Of a DNA stretch of 45,600 bases, positions 16,796 to 23,642 are shown in pieces. Each line of letters begins with the position of its first letter. The first letter of the stretch is position 1. Under the pieces are notes generated by a model. The model was not told the origin of the DNA, searched no databases, and was given only the letters and a program-made list of their open reading frames with translations. The stretch lies in the IMG/VR virus record IMGVR_UViG_3300005663_000081, positions 1 to 45,600 of that record. One strand, 5' to 3'. Source of the DNA: a virus. The translations under genes were made by a program, and so were the position numbers.

Positions 16796-17787
16796 CAGAA
16801 CCCCACCAAGGGGAGCGGGACGCCGGACTTAACAGGAACCGCTTTGTTGAAGTCTTCCCAGGCGATGAACTCGTGATATCGGCGAATCACCCATCTTTGG
16901 AACCGCTTCAACTCTGGGTTCAAGTTGTTGAAGACCATCGGATATGCCTTGCACCCAACTTCTGTTAACCGTTGGTAGCGATACAGAATCTCTTCCATCG
17001 TCTCTCCCGGCTTATATCCAATGAGCATGTAGACCATCAGATGGGACGGCGGGATTCCCGCGTCACGTAACATATCGACTCCATTAAAGAACACTTTCTC
17101 TTGACCTAAGTTGTCCCATGCGGTGTAGAGCCTTCGGGTTTTGAATTGGTCGTCGTAATAGGGCACAGAGGCTATCGCGGCAGCAGCTTCAGGTGTGACC
17201 ATCCTGATATTGATACCTTGATTGAAACTGACTTTGAACCCACCTTCTTTAATCTCTTGGAACCGTGCTTGCCATTCTGATTCTGGTTGACCAAAGAAGT
17301 CGTTGTCCAACAAAACAACTCGGCGCTCAGTTTCAGGTCGCCAGATGTCCCAGATGGTATTGGTTGAACGGGGCTTACCCTCTTTCTTTGGCACAACGCA
17401 AAACCCGCAGTTCAGACGGCATCCACGCTGAGTAAATCCAAGGCTGAATTCGTATTCTGGGTAGATGGAGTAGTCATAATGCTCGTAGGTTTCCAATTCC
17501 AGTAGAGACTCGACGGTTAGGCTCATATCTCCAACGCCTGTACCTCCGATAATGGCGTCCGGGAAGGCATCTTGTAGCCGCTGCGCCACCGGTTTAGACC
17601 ATCCGAAGATGGCAGACCCGTACACTCGGTCATACTGTGGCTCAAACATCGACGGTGACGGGGTCCGCGCTAACGTAACTTGGTCGCCTTGGGACTGGTG
17701 CCAATGGGCCAGTTTCATCAAGGCTAAGTTGGGCAGTTTGCCGTCGATGTGTGTAAGTCTGATGTTCACTACGTCCCCTCTGTTCAT
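16795..17787 (-). CDS. radical SAM protein
   Basis: 330 aa. C123-x3-C127-x2-C130 (CRLNCGFC) is the 4Fe-4S/SAM motif. A Rossmann-like N-terminal region (residues 1-110, ending GGTGVGD) resembles B12-binding radical SAM organisation but without an obvious cobalamin DxHxxG. Later strands include VLLDNDFFG and MVYMLIGYKPGET. It is locked between two DNA methyltransferase genes by 4-nt overlaps, so a DNA-base modification role is attractive but purely contextual. It is not a QueE-like short protein. Confidence 0.85.
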   Translation of the reverse strand: MNRGDVVNIRLTHIDGKLPNLALMKLAHWHQSQGDQVTLARTPSPSMFEPQYDRVYGSAIFGWSKPVAQRLQDAFPDAIIGGTGVGDMSLTVESLLELETYEHYDYSIYPEYEFSLGFTQRGCRLNCGFCVVPKKEGKPRSTNTIWDIWRPETERRVVLLDNDFFGQPESEWQARFQEIKEGGFKVSFNQGINIRMVTPEAAAAIASVPYYDDQFKTRRLYTAWDNLGQEKVFFNGVDMLRDAGIPPSHLMVYMLIGYKPGETMEEILYRYQRLTEVGCKAYPMVFNNLNPELKRFQRWVIRRYHEFIAWEDFNKAVPVKSGVPLPLVGF

Positions 17788-18554
17788 AATGACAAGACCT
17801 CTTGCGCCAGCCGGTTGGCGGCAATCTCGCAGTAGCGTTCCTCAATCTCGATGCCGATGGCCTTGCGTCCTAAGTCCTTGGCAGCTTTGAGTGTTGTGCC
17901 GCTGCCCATGAAGGGGTCAAGAACCGTTTCGCCTTCATTTGAGTACGTCAGAGTAAGATACTTAAACAAAGCTAATGGCTTTCGAGTGGGATGGCTCCCA
18001 CCAGTCTCAGTATTAAAATATTGCACCGACGATGGAACTCTTTCATCAGAAATCAATGCCGACTCGCGGCCTTTGAACTTTCGGTAATTGTCTGATGCTG
18101 TGCTGTCCTTAACAACATACTTCGCCCTCTCCCCTCCAGTCCCGTTTCGATTCTGAGATTGAGGATTATAAGTCCACTTTCCATCACTAAATACCAGCAC
18201 AGTTTCATGCTCTTTCATCGGCTCGCGTACCGTGTTGGCAAAGTTACTGCCTCGGTTCTTGACCCACACCCATTCGTGACGAAACCTCTTTAAGTCAGCA
18301 CAAATCATCTGTGCGGCAAAAGGTTGACCCGTTGTCATTACAACTGTATGGAATATGGAAAGTAGTTTGGATGCAGGCAGCGCATTGTCCCAAGCGTTAG
18401 ATGTAATCCCATACGGTGGGTCTGTCAACACCAAGTCTATTGGTCTGGCACTACCGTGTCCCAGCGTCGGCAATATCTCCCGGCAATCGCCCAAAAATAT
18501 GGCTATCCCAGCGGTTTCGTCATGGTAATACGGTTTTATTCCACCGGGCAGCAA
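17784..18554 (-). CDS. DNA adenine/N4-cytosine methyltransferase
   Basis: About 256 aa if translation begins at TTG 18554. LTDPPYGI (motif IV, residues 44-51) precedes DPFMGSGTT (motif I) near the C-terminus, an order typical of beta-class N6A/N4C enzymes. SHPTRKPLAL between them is the usual pre-motif-X segment. The natural N-terminus seems to be KPYYHDETAGIAI, but the codon where ATG is expected is ATA at 18537-18539. The HNH gene overlaps the 5' end, so the real start is uncertain. It modifies DNA, presumably against host restriction. Confidence 0.88.
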   Translation of the reverse strand: MLPGGIKPYYHDETAGIAIFLGDCREILPTLGHGSARPIDLVLTDPPYGITSNAWDNALPASKLLSIFHTVVMTTGQPFAAQMICADLKRFRHEWVWVKNRGSNFANTVREPMKEHETVLVFSDGKWTYNPQSQNRNGTGGERAKYVVKDSTASDNYRKFKGRESALISDERVPSSVQYFNTETGGSHPTRKPLALFKYLTLTYSNEGETVLDPFMGSGTTLKAAKDLGRKAIGIEIEERYCEIAANRLAQEVLSL

Positions 18555-18957
18555 TAGCTTTTGATTGATTACGTTTGGCAAGTTCTTTGAATTGTTCAAG
18601 CCGTCCATCTGCGAGCATGTGGCATCGGCGGCAGATGATGGCGATGTTGCTGGCATCATTGTTGGCTGTATTCCCGTCGATATGGTGCCGTTCGGCTTTG
18701 CCTCTCCAACATGAGGTGCATTCCCCTGCATCGAATCGGCGTAACGCTCTAGCCCTTCCTCCGCGTTCACTTACATCATCTCCAGTCCAAGCATAATGCT
18801 CAGATCCCCAGCGCACACGCCTTGCGATATGTTCTGGTGATTGCTTGTATCCTGGCTTTGGACCAGGGTTGCGTTTCGGAACATCCTCTCCTCGTTGTCT
18901 AGCACGAATCCGAGCAGCGGCCTCTCTTGATAATTGACGCTTCCTTTCAATGTCCAT
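18520..18957 (-). CDS. HNH endonuclease inserted at the methyltransferase 5' end
   Basis: 145 aa. The basic N-terminus contains YKQSPEHIARRV, a NUMOD-like DNA-binding element. The nuclease core is CTSC...AERHHIDGNTANND...IICRRCHM, with zinc-binding Cys pairs. It has its own TGATATAAT promoter placed so that the mRNA would start at the ATG. It overlaps the methyltransferase frame at its 3' end and is preceded by a relic methyltransferase start (18975-19019), marking it as a recent mobile intruder. Confidence 0.88.
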   Translation of the reverse strand: MDIERKRQLSREAAARIRARQRGEDVPKRNPGPKPGYKQSPEHIARRVRWGSEHYAWTGDDVSERGGRARALRRFDAGECTSCWRGKAERHHIDGNTANNDASNIAIICRRCHMLADGRLEQFKELAKRNQSKAIAARWNKTVLP

Positions 18958-18963
18958 AGTTGT

Positions 18964-18972
18964 ATTATATCA
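18964..18972 (-). promoter_or_regulatory. extended -10 promoter of HNH gene, leaderless spacing
   Basis: On the minus strand TGATATAAT is followed by exactly 6 nt (ACAACT) and the HNH ATG at 18957. Transcription would start at or beside the ATG, giving a leaderless mRNA. No good -35 is visible, consistent with an extended -10 element. Confidence 0.65.
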
Positions 18973-18974
18973 CG

Positions 18975-19019
18975 TACCGCTCGAATCACGATACCGTCTT
19001 TCTCGTAGTAGGGCTTCAT
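18975..19019 (-). pseudogene. relic N-terminus of a DNA methyltransferase
   Basis: The ATG at 19019 overlaps the previous TGA (TGATG) and opens MKPYYEKDGIVI, the usual start of this methyltransferase family. The similarity then stops and the frame drifts into non-homologous sequence. The complete methyltransferase downstream of the HNH gene begins KPYYHDETAGIAI. The target start is thus present twice, in diverged form, on either side of the HNH gene. Confidence 0.6.
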
Positions 19020-19249
19020 CAATTCTCCAGTGCGTAAGGCAGGCCGATGTTCTCTGATTTGTACGCTCTCTTAGATTTGAGGGTTTCTACTTGCAATTCC
19101 TTTTCCTCGTCAGTCGTGTTTGAATGAAACCAACTCTGGTCGCCAGGGATGGAGTTCTTGAATTCCCGCACTTGGCCGCAAACCTGGCAAACTCCCCAAC
19201 TTGTAGGTCCGCTTGGAGTTTCAATGGTCCAATTGTGGATGCAGGTCAT
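19019..19249 (-). CDS. small zinc-ribbon protein, 76 aa
   Basis: Start at 19249 behind GGAGAAG. The N-terminus MTCIHNW...GVCQVCGQVREF is a C-x-H plus C-x2-C zinc motif seen in many phage and bacterial small proteins. The rest is charged and helical. Overlaps both neighbours by stop-start junctions. Function unknown; nucleic-acid binding is a guess. Confidence 0.7.
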   Translation of the reverse strand: MTCIHNWTIETPSGPTSWGVCQVCGQVREFKNSIPGDQSWFHSNTTDEEKELQVETLKSKRAYKSENIGLPYALEN

Positions 19250-19494
19250 GTCTTCTCCATTCGCTTCAGTTTCCCTTTGGCGCACCAAGCCTCGACACAA
19301 AACTTGCCGCAGTAGTCATAAGGAGGCTCACTTCCGAAGCAATTTGGTTGAACACGGAGGTCACCGTCATCGCCGAACATCTTCCACATGACAACATTGG
19401 CCCAGCAAATATTTGAATGTTTATCAACCCAACCCAGAACTTTCCAAGGGACTAGATACCTGAGCCATAGCGGCATAACCATGAAGCGTTCCAT
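19246..19494 (-). CDS. Trp/Cys-rich small protein, 82 aa
   Basis: Starts MERFMVMPLWLRY. Rich in Trp, with a C-terminal cluster CFGSEPPYDYCGKFCVEAWC that should bind zinc. Ends by ATGA overlap with the next gene. No family recognised. Confidence 0.65.
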   Translation of the reverse strand: MERFMVMPLWLRYLVPWKVLGWVDKHSNICWANVVMWKMFGDDGDLRVQPNCFGSEPPYDYCGKFCVEAWCAKGKLKRMEKT

Positions 19495-19767
19495 CTAGTC
19501 CTCCAGGGCGGGCTCTTCACAGCACTCTGCTATGAATGCTAAGGCCATCGCACCTACCTGAATCGCTTCGCTGAGCATCGCCATCTTGGATGCGTCTTTC
19601 TTGAACACTTCTGCCTTCAATTCCTCGAACTCTTCCCAAAGGACAGCCAGTCCTTCATGGGCACTGTTGAATGGCGGGAACTTGTCTCGTGCCCTCCGAT
19701 ATTCATTCTCAATCAAGCGAATGCCAGTCTTGGCTCCGTCAACTTTGTAATTTGCTTCGTGTCCCAT
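19495..19767 (-). CDS. MazG-like nucleotide pyrophosphohydrolase candidate
   Basis: 90 aa from the ATG at 19767 (TAGGAGA upstream). HEGLAVLWEEFEELKAEVF followed by EAIQVGAMALAFI is the EExxE plus E-A-x-Q-V-A-A-M-A layout of small MazG-like all-alpha proteins. Such enzymes hydrolyse (d)NTPs and in phages may adjust nucleotide pools or ppGpp. The final DxxD-type motif is not obvious, so activity is uncertain. Confidence 0.65.
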   Translation of the reverse strand: MGHEANYKVDGAKTGIRLIENEYRRARDKFPPFNSAHEGLAVLWEEFEELKAEVFKKDASKMAMLSEAIQVGAMALAFIAECCEEPALED

Positions 19768-19777
19768 GCTCTGTCTC

Positions 19778-19936
19778 CTATCTTCTTTGTCTATTTTTCT
19801 TCGCCTTGAGTTTCCCGCAATCTCTCTCCCATAAATATTGGAACTCTTGGAGCGCAGCAATGCGGTTAAACAATGCCGGAATCTGTTTCTTGCCGCTGGC
19901 TAAAAATCCTTCAGCCGTGGCCTGGGCTTCTTCCTT
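19778..19936 (-). pseudogene. orphan C-terminal gene fragment after HNH insertion
   Basis: Directly after the HNH TGA at 19937 the same frame stays open for 52 codons without an ATG (KEEAQATAEGFLASGKKQIP...). The part AEGFLASGKK matches EQDGWLASGKK at the end of the gene upstream of the HNH, as if the C-terminus of one small HNH protein occurred on both sides of the insertion. Probably untranslated, or started at an internal TTG. Confidence 0.5.
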
Positions 19937-20491
19937 TCATTTCTTTGGTGCTCCCACGGGGAAAGGTGGCAAACCTTCTCGTTTCAACATTCTTTCGACA
20001 GCACCACGACCTACACCAAGCCATTGAGCGATACGATTAACACGCATGCCATTGTGATACCACGCTAATGCTGTAGCTTCATCGAATCGTGTGCGGTTTC
20101 TTTCTCCTTGCACTACTACCGTCTGCGACCTTTTCAAGGAACGCGAGAGTGCCCCCATATCCCACCCGGTGCGTTGATGAATAGCAGGAATCGAGAGACC
20201 CGAAGCATACATGGTCGCTATTTCAGAGTCATTGATGCGGCGATGAGTCTTTCCGTGTGCCGTTGAGGTTAATATCTCTAGGTTTTCCAAGCGATTGTCT
20301 GACTTGTCGTGGTTCCGATGATGCACTTGCATTCTCGGGCCTGCGCCCGTCACAACGCGGTGTTCATAGGCTTCAATATAATTACCATCCTTCGTGCTCC
20401 ATCGTAGGCGTATGTAGCCTGCTGCATTTTTATAGCGACGGGGCTCCCCCTTAGGGATAGGTTCGTTGGGTTGTAGTTGGCGTATCGACAT
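19937..20491 (-). CDS. HNH endonuclease with helix-turn-helix tail
   Basis: 184 aa. The nuclease core is EHRVVTGAGPRMQVHHRNHDKSDN followed by LENLEILT and a zinc-free H. Two C-terminal helix-turn-helix-like units follow (MYASGLSIPAIHQRTGW and HNGMRVNRIAQWLGVGRGAV), a usual DNA-recognition arrangement in homing endonucleases. It has its own promoter with leaderless spacing and splits a small HNH gene whose pieces lie on both sides. Confidence 0.88.
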   Translation of the reverse strand: MSIRQLQPNEPIPKGEPRRYKNAAGYIRLRWSTKDGNYIEAYEHRVVTGAGPRMQVHHRNHDKSDNRLENLEILTSTAHGKTHRRINDSEIATMYASGLSIPAIHQRTGWDMGALSRSLKRSQTVVVQGERNRTRFDEATALAWYHNGMRVNRIAQWLGVGRGAVERMLKREGLPPFPVGAPKK

Positions 20492-20497
20492 AAAGGA

Positions 20498-20526
20498 ATT
20501 ATATTCTATTATGCGGTGCCATGTCT
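20498..20526 (-). promoter_or_regulatory. promoter of the 19937 HNH gene, leaderless spacing
   Basis: On the minus strand TAGACA, an 18-nt spacer and TATAAT precede the ATG by exactly 6 nt (TCCTTT). The TAG of the -35 box is also the stop codon of the upstream gene frame. Strong by eye; predicts a leaderless mRNA. Confidence 0.7.
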
Positions 20527-20845
20527 ACTCTTCTGAGACTCCAGTTTGAAATTTCTTTTTCCCACTGGCCAACCAACCGTCTTGCTCCGCTTGTGCAGGC
20601 GACGCATGCACTTCCATGTGTCAAGGACGGCACAACGCCCGACAATTCTCTGGGTCGAGAATGTCACCACCTCTTGCTCGGCTCACTACCTCGTGGACCT
20701 CTGTGGCTCGGTTTCCTACGCTGCGTCCAGGCGGAATACCACACCTCTGACACCACGGGTGCTTCTCCAAGAACTCTGCCACGAATGGCCGCCGTTTGCG
20801 ATACAGGGCTTCTTGCTTCTTGCTGCGCTGGCGGATTCTAGGCAT
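20525..20845 (-). pseudogene. small HNH endonuclease gene broken by in-frame TGA
   Basis: MPRIRQRSKKQEALY starts a compact phage HNH protein: WCQRCG, then TEVHEVVSRARGGD, then NCRALCRP. The next codon should be the last zinc-ligand Cys (CRPCH) but is TGA at 20621-20623. The frame continues HMEVHASPAQAEQDGWLASGKK, the usual end of such proteins, to TAG at 20525. Translated conventionally the product is 74 aa (20621-20845) and lacks one zinc ligand. Such HNH proteins can assist packaging in other phages. Confidence 0.7.
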
Positions 20846-20857
20846 CCAGCTTCTCCA

Positions 20858-21223
20858 TCATTCGCAGAAGCACATGATGTGCCCGCATGTCCGGCAGAAT
20901 GACATCGCTTCGATGTTTTGACGCCATTCCTCAGGAAAAACAGCGTCGTGCCGGGCGGCGTGTCTGGATTCGAACAACCAAAAGGTTTCCCTTAGGTGAT
21001 ACAGCGACAAAGTTGTTTCCGGGCACGGTATCTGCTTATTGACGTACTCTGAGCGGTCAATGAGTGCCCTCAATACTTCCTGTATCTGGGTCCCCGGATG
21101 GGCATTGTAATTCCCAGGGTATTTTTCTGGCGGGTCGCATCTCTTAACGAAGGTCAAACGGACAGACCCACCGCCGTCAAAACTCGTCAATAAGTAATTA
21201 TGTCCGGGGTCTATAACGTCCAT
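20858..21223 (-). CDS. conserved phage hypothetical protein, 121 aa
   Basis: MDVIDPGHNYLL, LTFVKR, YPGN and HPGTQIQEVLRALIDR form a pattern I recognise from many tailed-phage hypothetical proteins of unknown role. Here it carries an extra C-terminal CRTCGHIMCFC zinc motif. It follows the HTH protein with a 1-nt gap in the leftward operon. Confidence 0.75.
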   Translation of the reverse strand: MDVIDPGHNYLLTSFDGGGSVRLTFVKRCDPPEKYPGNYNAHPGTQIQEVLRALIDRSEYVNKQIPCPETTLSLYHLRETFWLFESRHAARHDAVFPEEWRQNIEAMSFCRTCGHIMCFCE

Positions 21224-21224
21224 T

Positions 21225-21488
21225 TTAGCTCCGGGCTAAGATTCTCCGTATCGTCCGCACGGTCACCCCGTAGTCTTTGGCCACCTTTCGTATCGCTTCC
21301 AGTCTGGTCATGGTTTGTTCTGCTAGAAGCACCGCATTCGCCCTCTCAGCGTCAAGTTTGGCCTGTTCCTGTTGTTGCTTAGTGACATCATGGATGCAGG
21401 CAGGAAGTGGGCACTTTAGGCAAGTCTCTGATTCTTCGCAACCGGTGTCTTGGTAGATAACTTCTTGCAGCCTTCCAGCTTCAAGCAT
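21225..21488 (-). CDS. Cys-cluster helix-turn-helix protein
   Basis: 87 aa. DTGCEESETCLKCPLPACIHD is a compact four-Cys cluster. The C-terminus KVAKDYGVTVRTIRRILARS is a clear helix-turn-helix. This layout suggests a small DNA-binding regulator. The ATG overlaps the HNH stop (TAATG). Comparison with the fragment on the other side of the HNH gene (DGELEQAVF versus AGRLQEVIY) suggests that its original N-terminus lies there and that the present start is secondary. Confidence 0.7.
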   Translation of the reverse strand: MLEAGRLQEVIYQDTGCEESETCLKCPLPACIHDVTKQQQEQAKLDAERANAVLLAEQTMTRLEAIRKVAKDYGVTVRTIRRILARS

Positions 21489-21958
21489 TAAATGGCTCTC
21501 TTGAGTGCCGCTCGGTAATTAACACATGGGCGACATTGCCGTCCCCCTGCGGGCGAGATATAAGTATTCAATGAGTTGAACTCGTGGCCACGATTGCAGT
21601 GGGTTTGTAGTTGCCCTCGCAATCCCCTTTTTACATTTGTTGAATGAGTTACCGCCTCTAGATGGGCAGGCTTGACACATGGAGGGTTCCTACACAAGTG
21701 GTCTATCTCTAACCCTTCAGGTATCGGGCCAACAAGTTGTTCATAGGCCCAGCGGTGGGCACGTACTGCTTCCAGCCGTGCATTAACCTTGAAACGCCCA
21801 TAGCCAAGGGAATATTTTGCGGCAAGCCACAGCCAGCAGGGTGTTCCGTTCCAAAGAGGACCATTCTTATCGACCTTGGCCCAAAAGCGTTCTTCTGGAG
21901 GGATAAGGGGAGGACCTTTGGTTTGACCAGGGGTTCGGGTGTAAACTCCGGTAGGCAT
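21488..21958 (-). CDS. HNH homing-type endonuclease
   Basis: 156 aa, same group as 14569 and 33834: FWAKVDKNGPL, GTPCWLW, HRWAYEQL, LEIDHLCRNPPCVKPAHLE, and a C-terminal HCNRGH/CRPC knuckle. Free-standing and probably mobile. Located between a zinc/basic protein and the HTH gene it seems to have displaced, with a TGATATAAT promoter upstream. Confidence 0.9.
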   Translation of the reverse strand: MPTGVYTRTPGQTKGPPLIPPEERFWAKVDKNGPLWNGTPCWLWLAAKYSLGYGRFKVNARLEAVRAHRWAYEQLVGPIPEGLEIDHLCRNPPCVKPAHLEAVTHSTNVKRGLRGQLQTHCNRGHEFNSLNTYISPAGGRQCRPCVNYRAALKRAI

Positions 21959-22020
21959 AAAAATACCGCCTGTTCCAACTCACCATCTTGCTCATAGTGA
22001 GCCGGAGCAAGCGGCGTAGA
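21957..22020 (-). pseudogene. possible relic of the HTH gene N-terminus
   Basis: The minus-strand frame TPLAPAHYEQDGELEQAVF reads like coding sequence and aligns with the start of the downstream HTH protein (EAGRLQEVIY). It ends exactly where the HNH ATG begins. I interpret it as the remaining 5' segment of the interrupted gene. Confidence 0.4.
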
Positions 22021-22023
22021 TAT

Positions 22024-22032
22024 ATTATATCA
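22024..22032 (-). promoter_or_regulatory. extended -10 promoter upstream of HNH 21488
   Basis: TGATATAAT on the minus strand, identical to the box before the 18520 HNH gene. The TGA is also the stop codon of the 22030 gene. Unlike the other HNH promoters, the HNH ATG is about 65 nt downstream. Confidence 0.6.
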
Positions 22033-22221
22033 CTCTAGCTTTGAGAGAGTGTGTCCAACGTGGAAATGATTCCCGAACAGACATTGGTAAGCTTCAGGAA
22101 TCATCTTGTCGTAGATAACCTCCCGTTGCATCTCTAAGGCTCTTTGCTGGGCCTCTTTGAGTTCACGGTACACGATCTTCCTGAGACAGCCCCGCTGGTG
22201 TCTGTAGGCTTTAGTTGTCAA
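22030..22221 (-). CDS. small basic protein with His/Cys tail
   Basis: 63 aa from TTG 22221 (AAAGG 9 nt upstream); an upstream in-frame TTG at 22245 would overlap the previous gene more. RKIVYRELKEAQQRALEMQREV is helical and basic. AYQCLFGNHFHVGHT looks like a partial zinc motif common in small phage proteins. Function unknown. Confidence 0.6.
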   Translation of the reverse strand: MTTKAYRHQRGCLRKIVYRELKEAQQRALEMQREVIYDKMIPEAYQCLFGNHFHVGHTLSKLE

Positions 22222-22690
22222 CCAGTTTGCCTTTCTTTGCGCCAAGGGAAGTTGCGTTCTCCAAGATGTCCAAGGCTTCCTTGCCCAGAGTCTTGGCGTG
22301 CTTCTTTACTTTTACGATATCCCATTTGGTATCAACCCAGACTTCTTGGAACCCAGCTTCCCGGTAGCATTCGGTCTTAGCTTTGGCGTGGCTTGGGTTC
22401 TCAGGGTCGAACAGTTCTAGTAATGGAAACAGCTTGTCTCTCTCGTAGTCATTGGCTTGAGAGATGACGAAGTTATTGTCTTTGCCGAAGATGGTATTGG
22501 CTCCACGTTCCTCGGCCCGGCGCATGGCTTCCATATGGAGCCTTCCTACTACGTCATGGGCGGCGTTGACGCAGCGTTCGGCATACGCAATTTCATCTAT
22601 GAGTTTTTCGTCGGTGAAGTCTATGTGATCTGAGTTGGGAGCAAGTATCTCTCCCGTGCTGGTATCGATATGGCGGGTGTCAGTTTCCAT
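22211..22690 (-). CDS. hypothetical early protein, 159 aa
   Basis: METDTRHIDTSTGEIL... starts the protein. A long helical part follows (YAERCVNAAHDVVGRLHMEAMRRAEERG), then NNFVISQANDYERDKL and a C-terminal basic end. It resembles recombination- or replication-associated phage proteins only in style. Its neighbour at 22848 could be single-strand binding. Family not recognised. Confidence 0.65.
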   Translation of the reverse strand: METDTRHIDTSTGEILAPNSDHIDFTDEKLIDEIAYAERCVNAAHDVVGRLHMEAMRRAEERGANTIFGKDNNFVISQANDYERDKLFPLLELFDPENPSHAKAKTECYREAGFQEVWVDTKWDIVKVKKHAKTLGKEALDILENATSLGAKKGKLVDN

Positions 22691-22847
22691 CGGTTGGCTC
22701 CTTTATCTCTTTCAAACCGTCGAATGTGAGGAAGTGATAGCCAGTGGGACTATCAGGGCAGGCCCCTGGTTCAATAACTTGGTCGAAGTCCAAGAGTCTT
22801 TCTTTGCAATATGCACAGGGATAGCCAGGGGGTTCAGTTGTTACCAT
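22680..22847 (-). CDS. small zinc-knuckle protein, 55 aa
   Basis: MVTTEPPGYPCAYCKERLLDF has one C-x2-C and a later Cys and His (CPDSPTGYHFL). The start lies directly after the TAG of the 22848 gene. The TGA overlaps the following gene start by 11 nt. Too short for routine gene finders but in a normal operon position. Confidence 0.6.
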   Translation of the reverse strand: MVTTEPPGYPCAYCKERLLDFDQVIEPGACPDSPTGYHFLTFDGLKEIKEPTDGN

Positions 22848-23642
22848 CTAGCCCTCCACCAGATTGCCTAGACCGTCCACGATTCCATTTGGCGTGCAAA
22901 ATAGAGCTTGCTCGTCTATCGTGATTCGGTGGGCGTAGGTGCCGCCTTTGACTGGGCTCCATGGGGTCTCGTGGGTGTAGCAGAAGTGTTCAGGCTCCAT
23001 GACAGTGGCGTGGTGGGAGTAGAACATTCGGGCACTGCACTCTCTCACCCAACTGAGTGGACTCCTGCCTTCCGGTATTCCCCAGACGCCCATCTCGATG
23101 AGTATCATGGCGTCCCTGCGGGCAGCGGACAGTTGATACTTGTCTTGCTCTGCGACTGGCCTCTCAGCGCGCCCCTTGAGGTTTTCTATGAAGGGATGGT
23201 CTGGCTTGCCGGTGAATAGTTCGTCTACATCCGAGACACCACCAGTGGGCGTGAAGTCTTGTTCCATGGACCGGTCGGCATCGTCCAGGTCGTTCGGTGG
23301 GTACTCGTTCCCGTCCGTGTCTTTGTAGACTGTCGGAGAATTGCGGGATTGGCTTGCACCACTGTCGTCTTTGTCCCAGTCCCAGAAGTAGTCAGTGGGG
23401 TATCGCCCAGTCTTGGTGGTTCCATCTTTGTCTTTCCCGAGCCCCCCGCGTGTGATAGACCAATGGAGCCTTTCCCCGACATTGAGTATTTGGGCGTCGT
23501 CTGGGTCAAGGTAGAGGTTGATTTCATACTTCGCGCTAGGCAGTTTCCAATCCAGCTTAATCATTGTTTTCTGCCCTCGGACCTCTTTGCCCAAGATTGC
23601 GGCATCGAATCTGTACCTTGTTGTTTCAGTTGGTTGTGTCAT
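22848..23642 (-). CDS. possible OB-fold/single-strand DNA-binding-like protein
   Basis: 264 aa from the ATG at 23642 (GAGGAAAG upstream). The N-terminal 110 residues are beta-rich (YRFDAAILGKEV, QKTMIKLDWKL, YEINLYL, GERLHWSITRG), compatible with an OB-like fold. A long acidic, disordered linker follows, then a C-terminal domain containing HPFIENLKGRAERPV and CSARMFYSHHATV. Among recombination-type early genes, a ssDNA-binding role is a reasonable but unproven guess. Confidence 0.5.
   Translation of the reverse strand: MTQPTETTRYRFDAAILGKEVRGQKTMIKLDWKLPSAKYEINLYLDPDDAQILNVGERLHWSITRGGLGKDKDGTTKTGRYPTDYFWDWDKDDSGASQSRNSPTVYKDTDGNEYPPNDLDDADRSMEQDFTPTGGVSDVDELFTGKPDHPFIENLKGRAERPVAEQDKYQLSAARRDAMILIEMGVWGIPEGRSPLSWVRECSARMFYSHHATVMEPEHFCYTHETPWSPVKGGTYAHRITIDEQALFCTPNGIVDGLGNLVEG

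Noticed and set aside
18964-22032. Idea that every TGATATAAT box is part of the HNH coding unit itself
   Set aside because: Only two HNH genes have the exact 9-mer; others use different boxes, so the promoter need not be a fixed part of one element.
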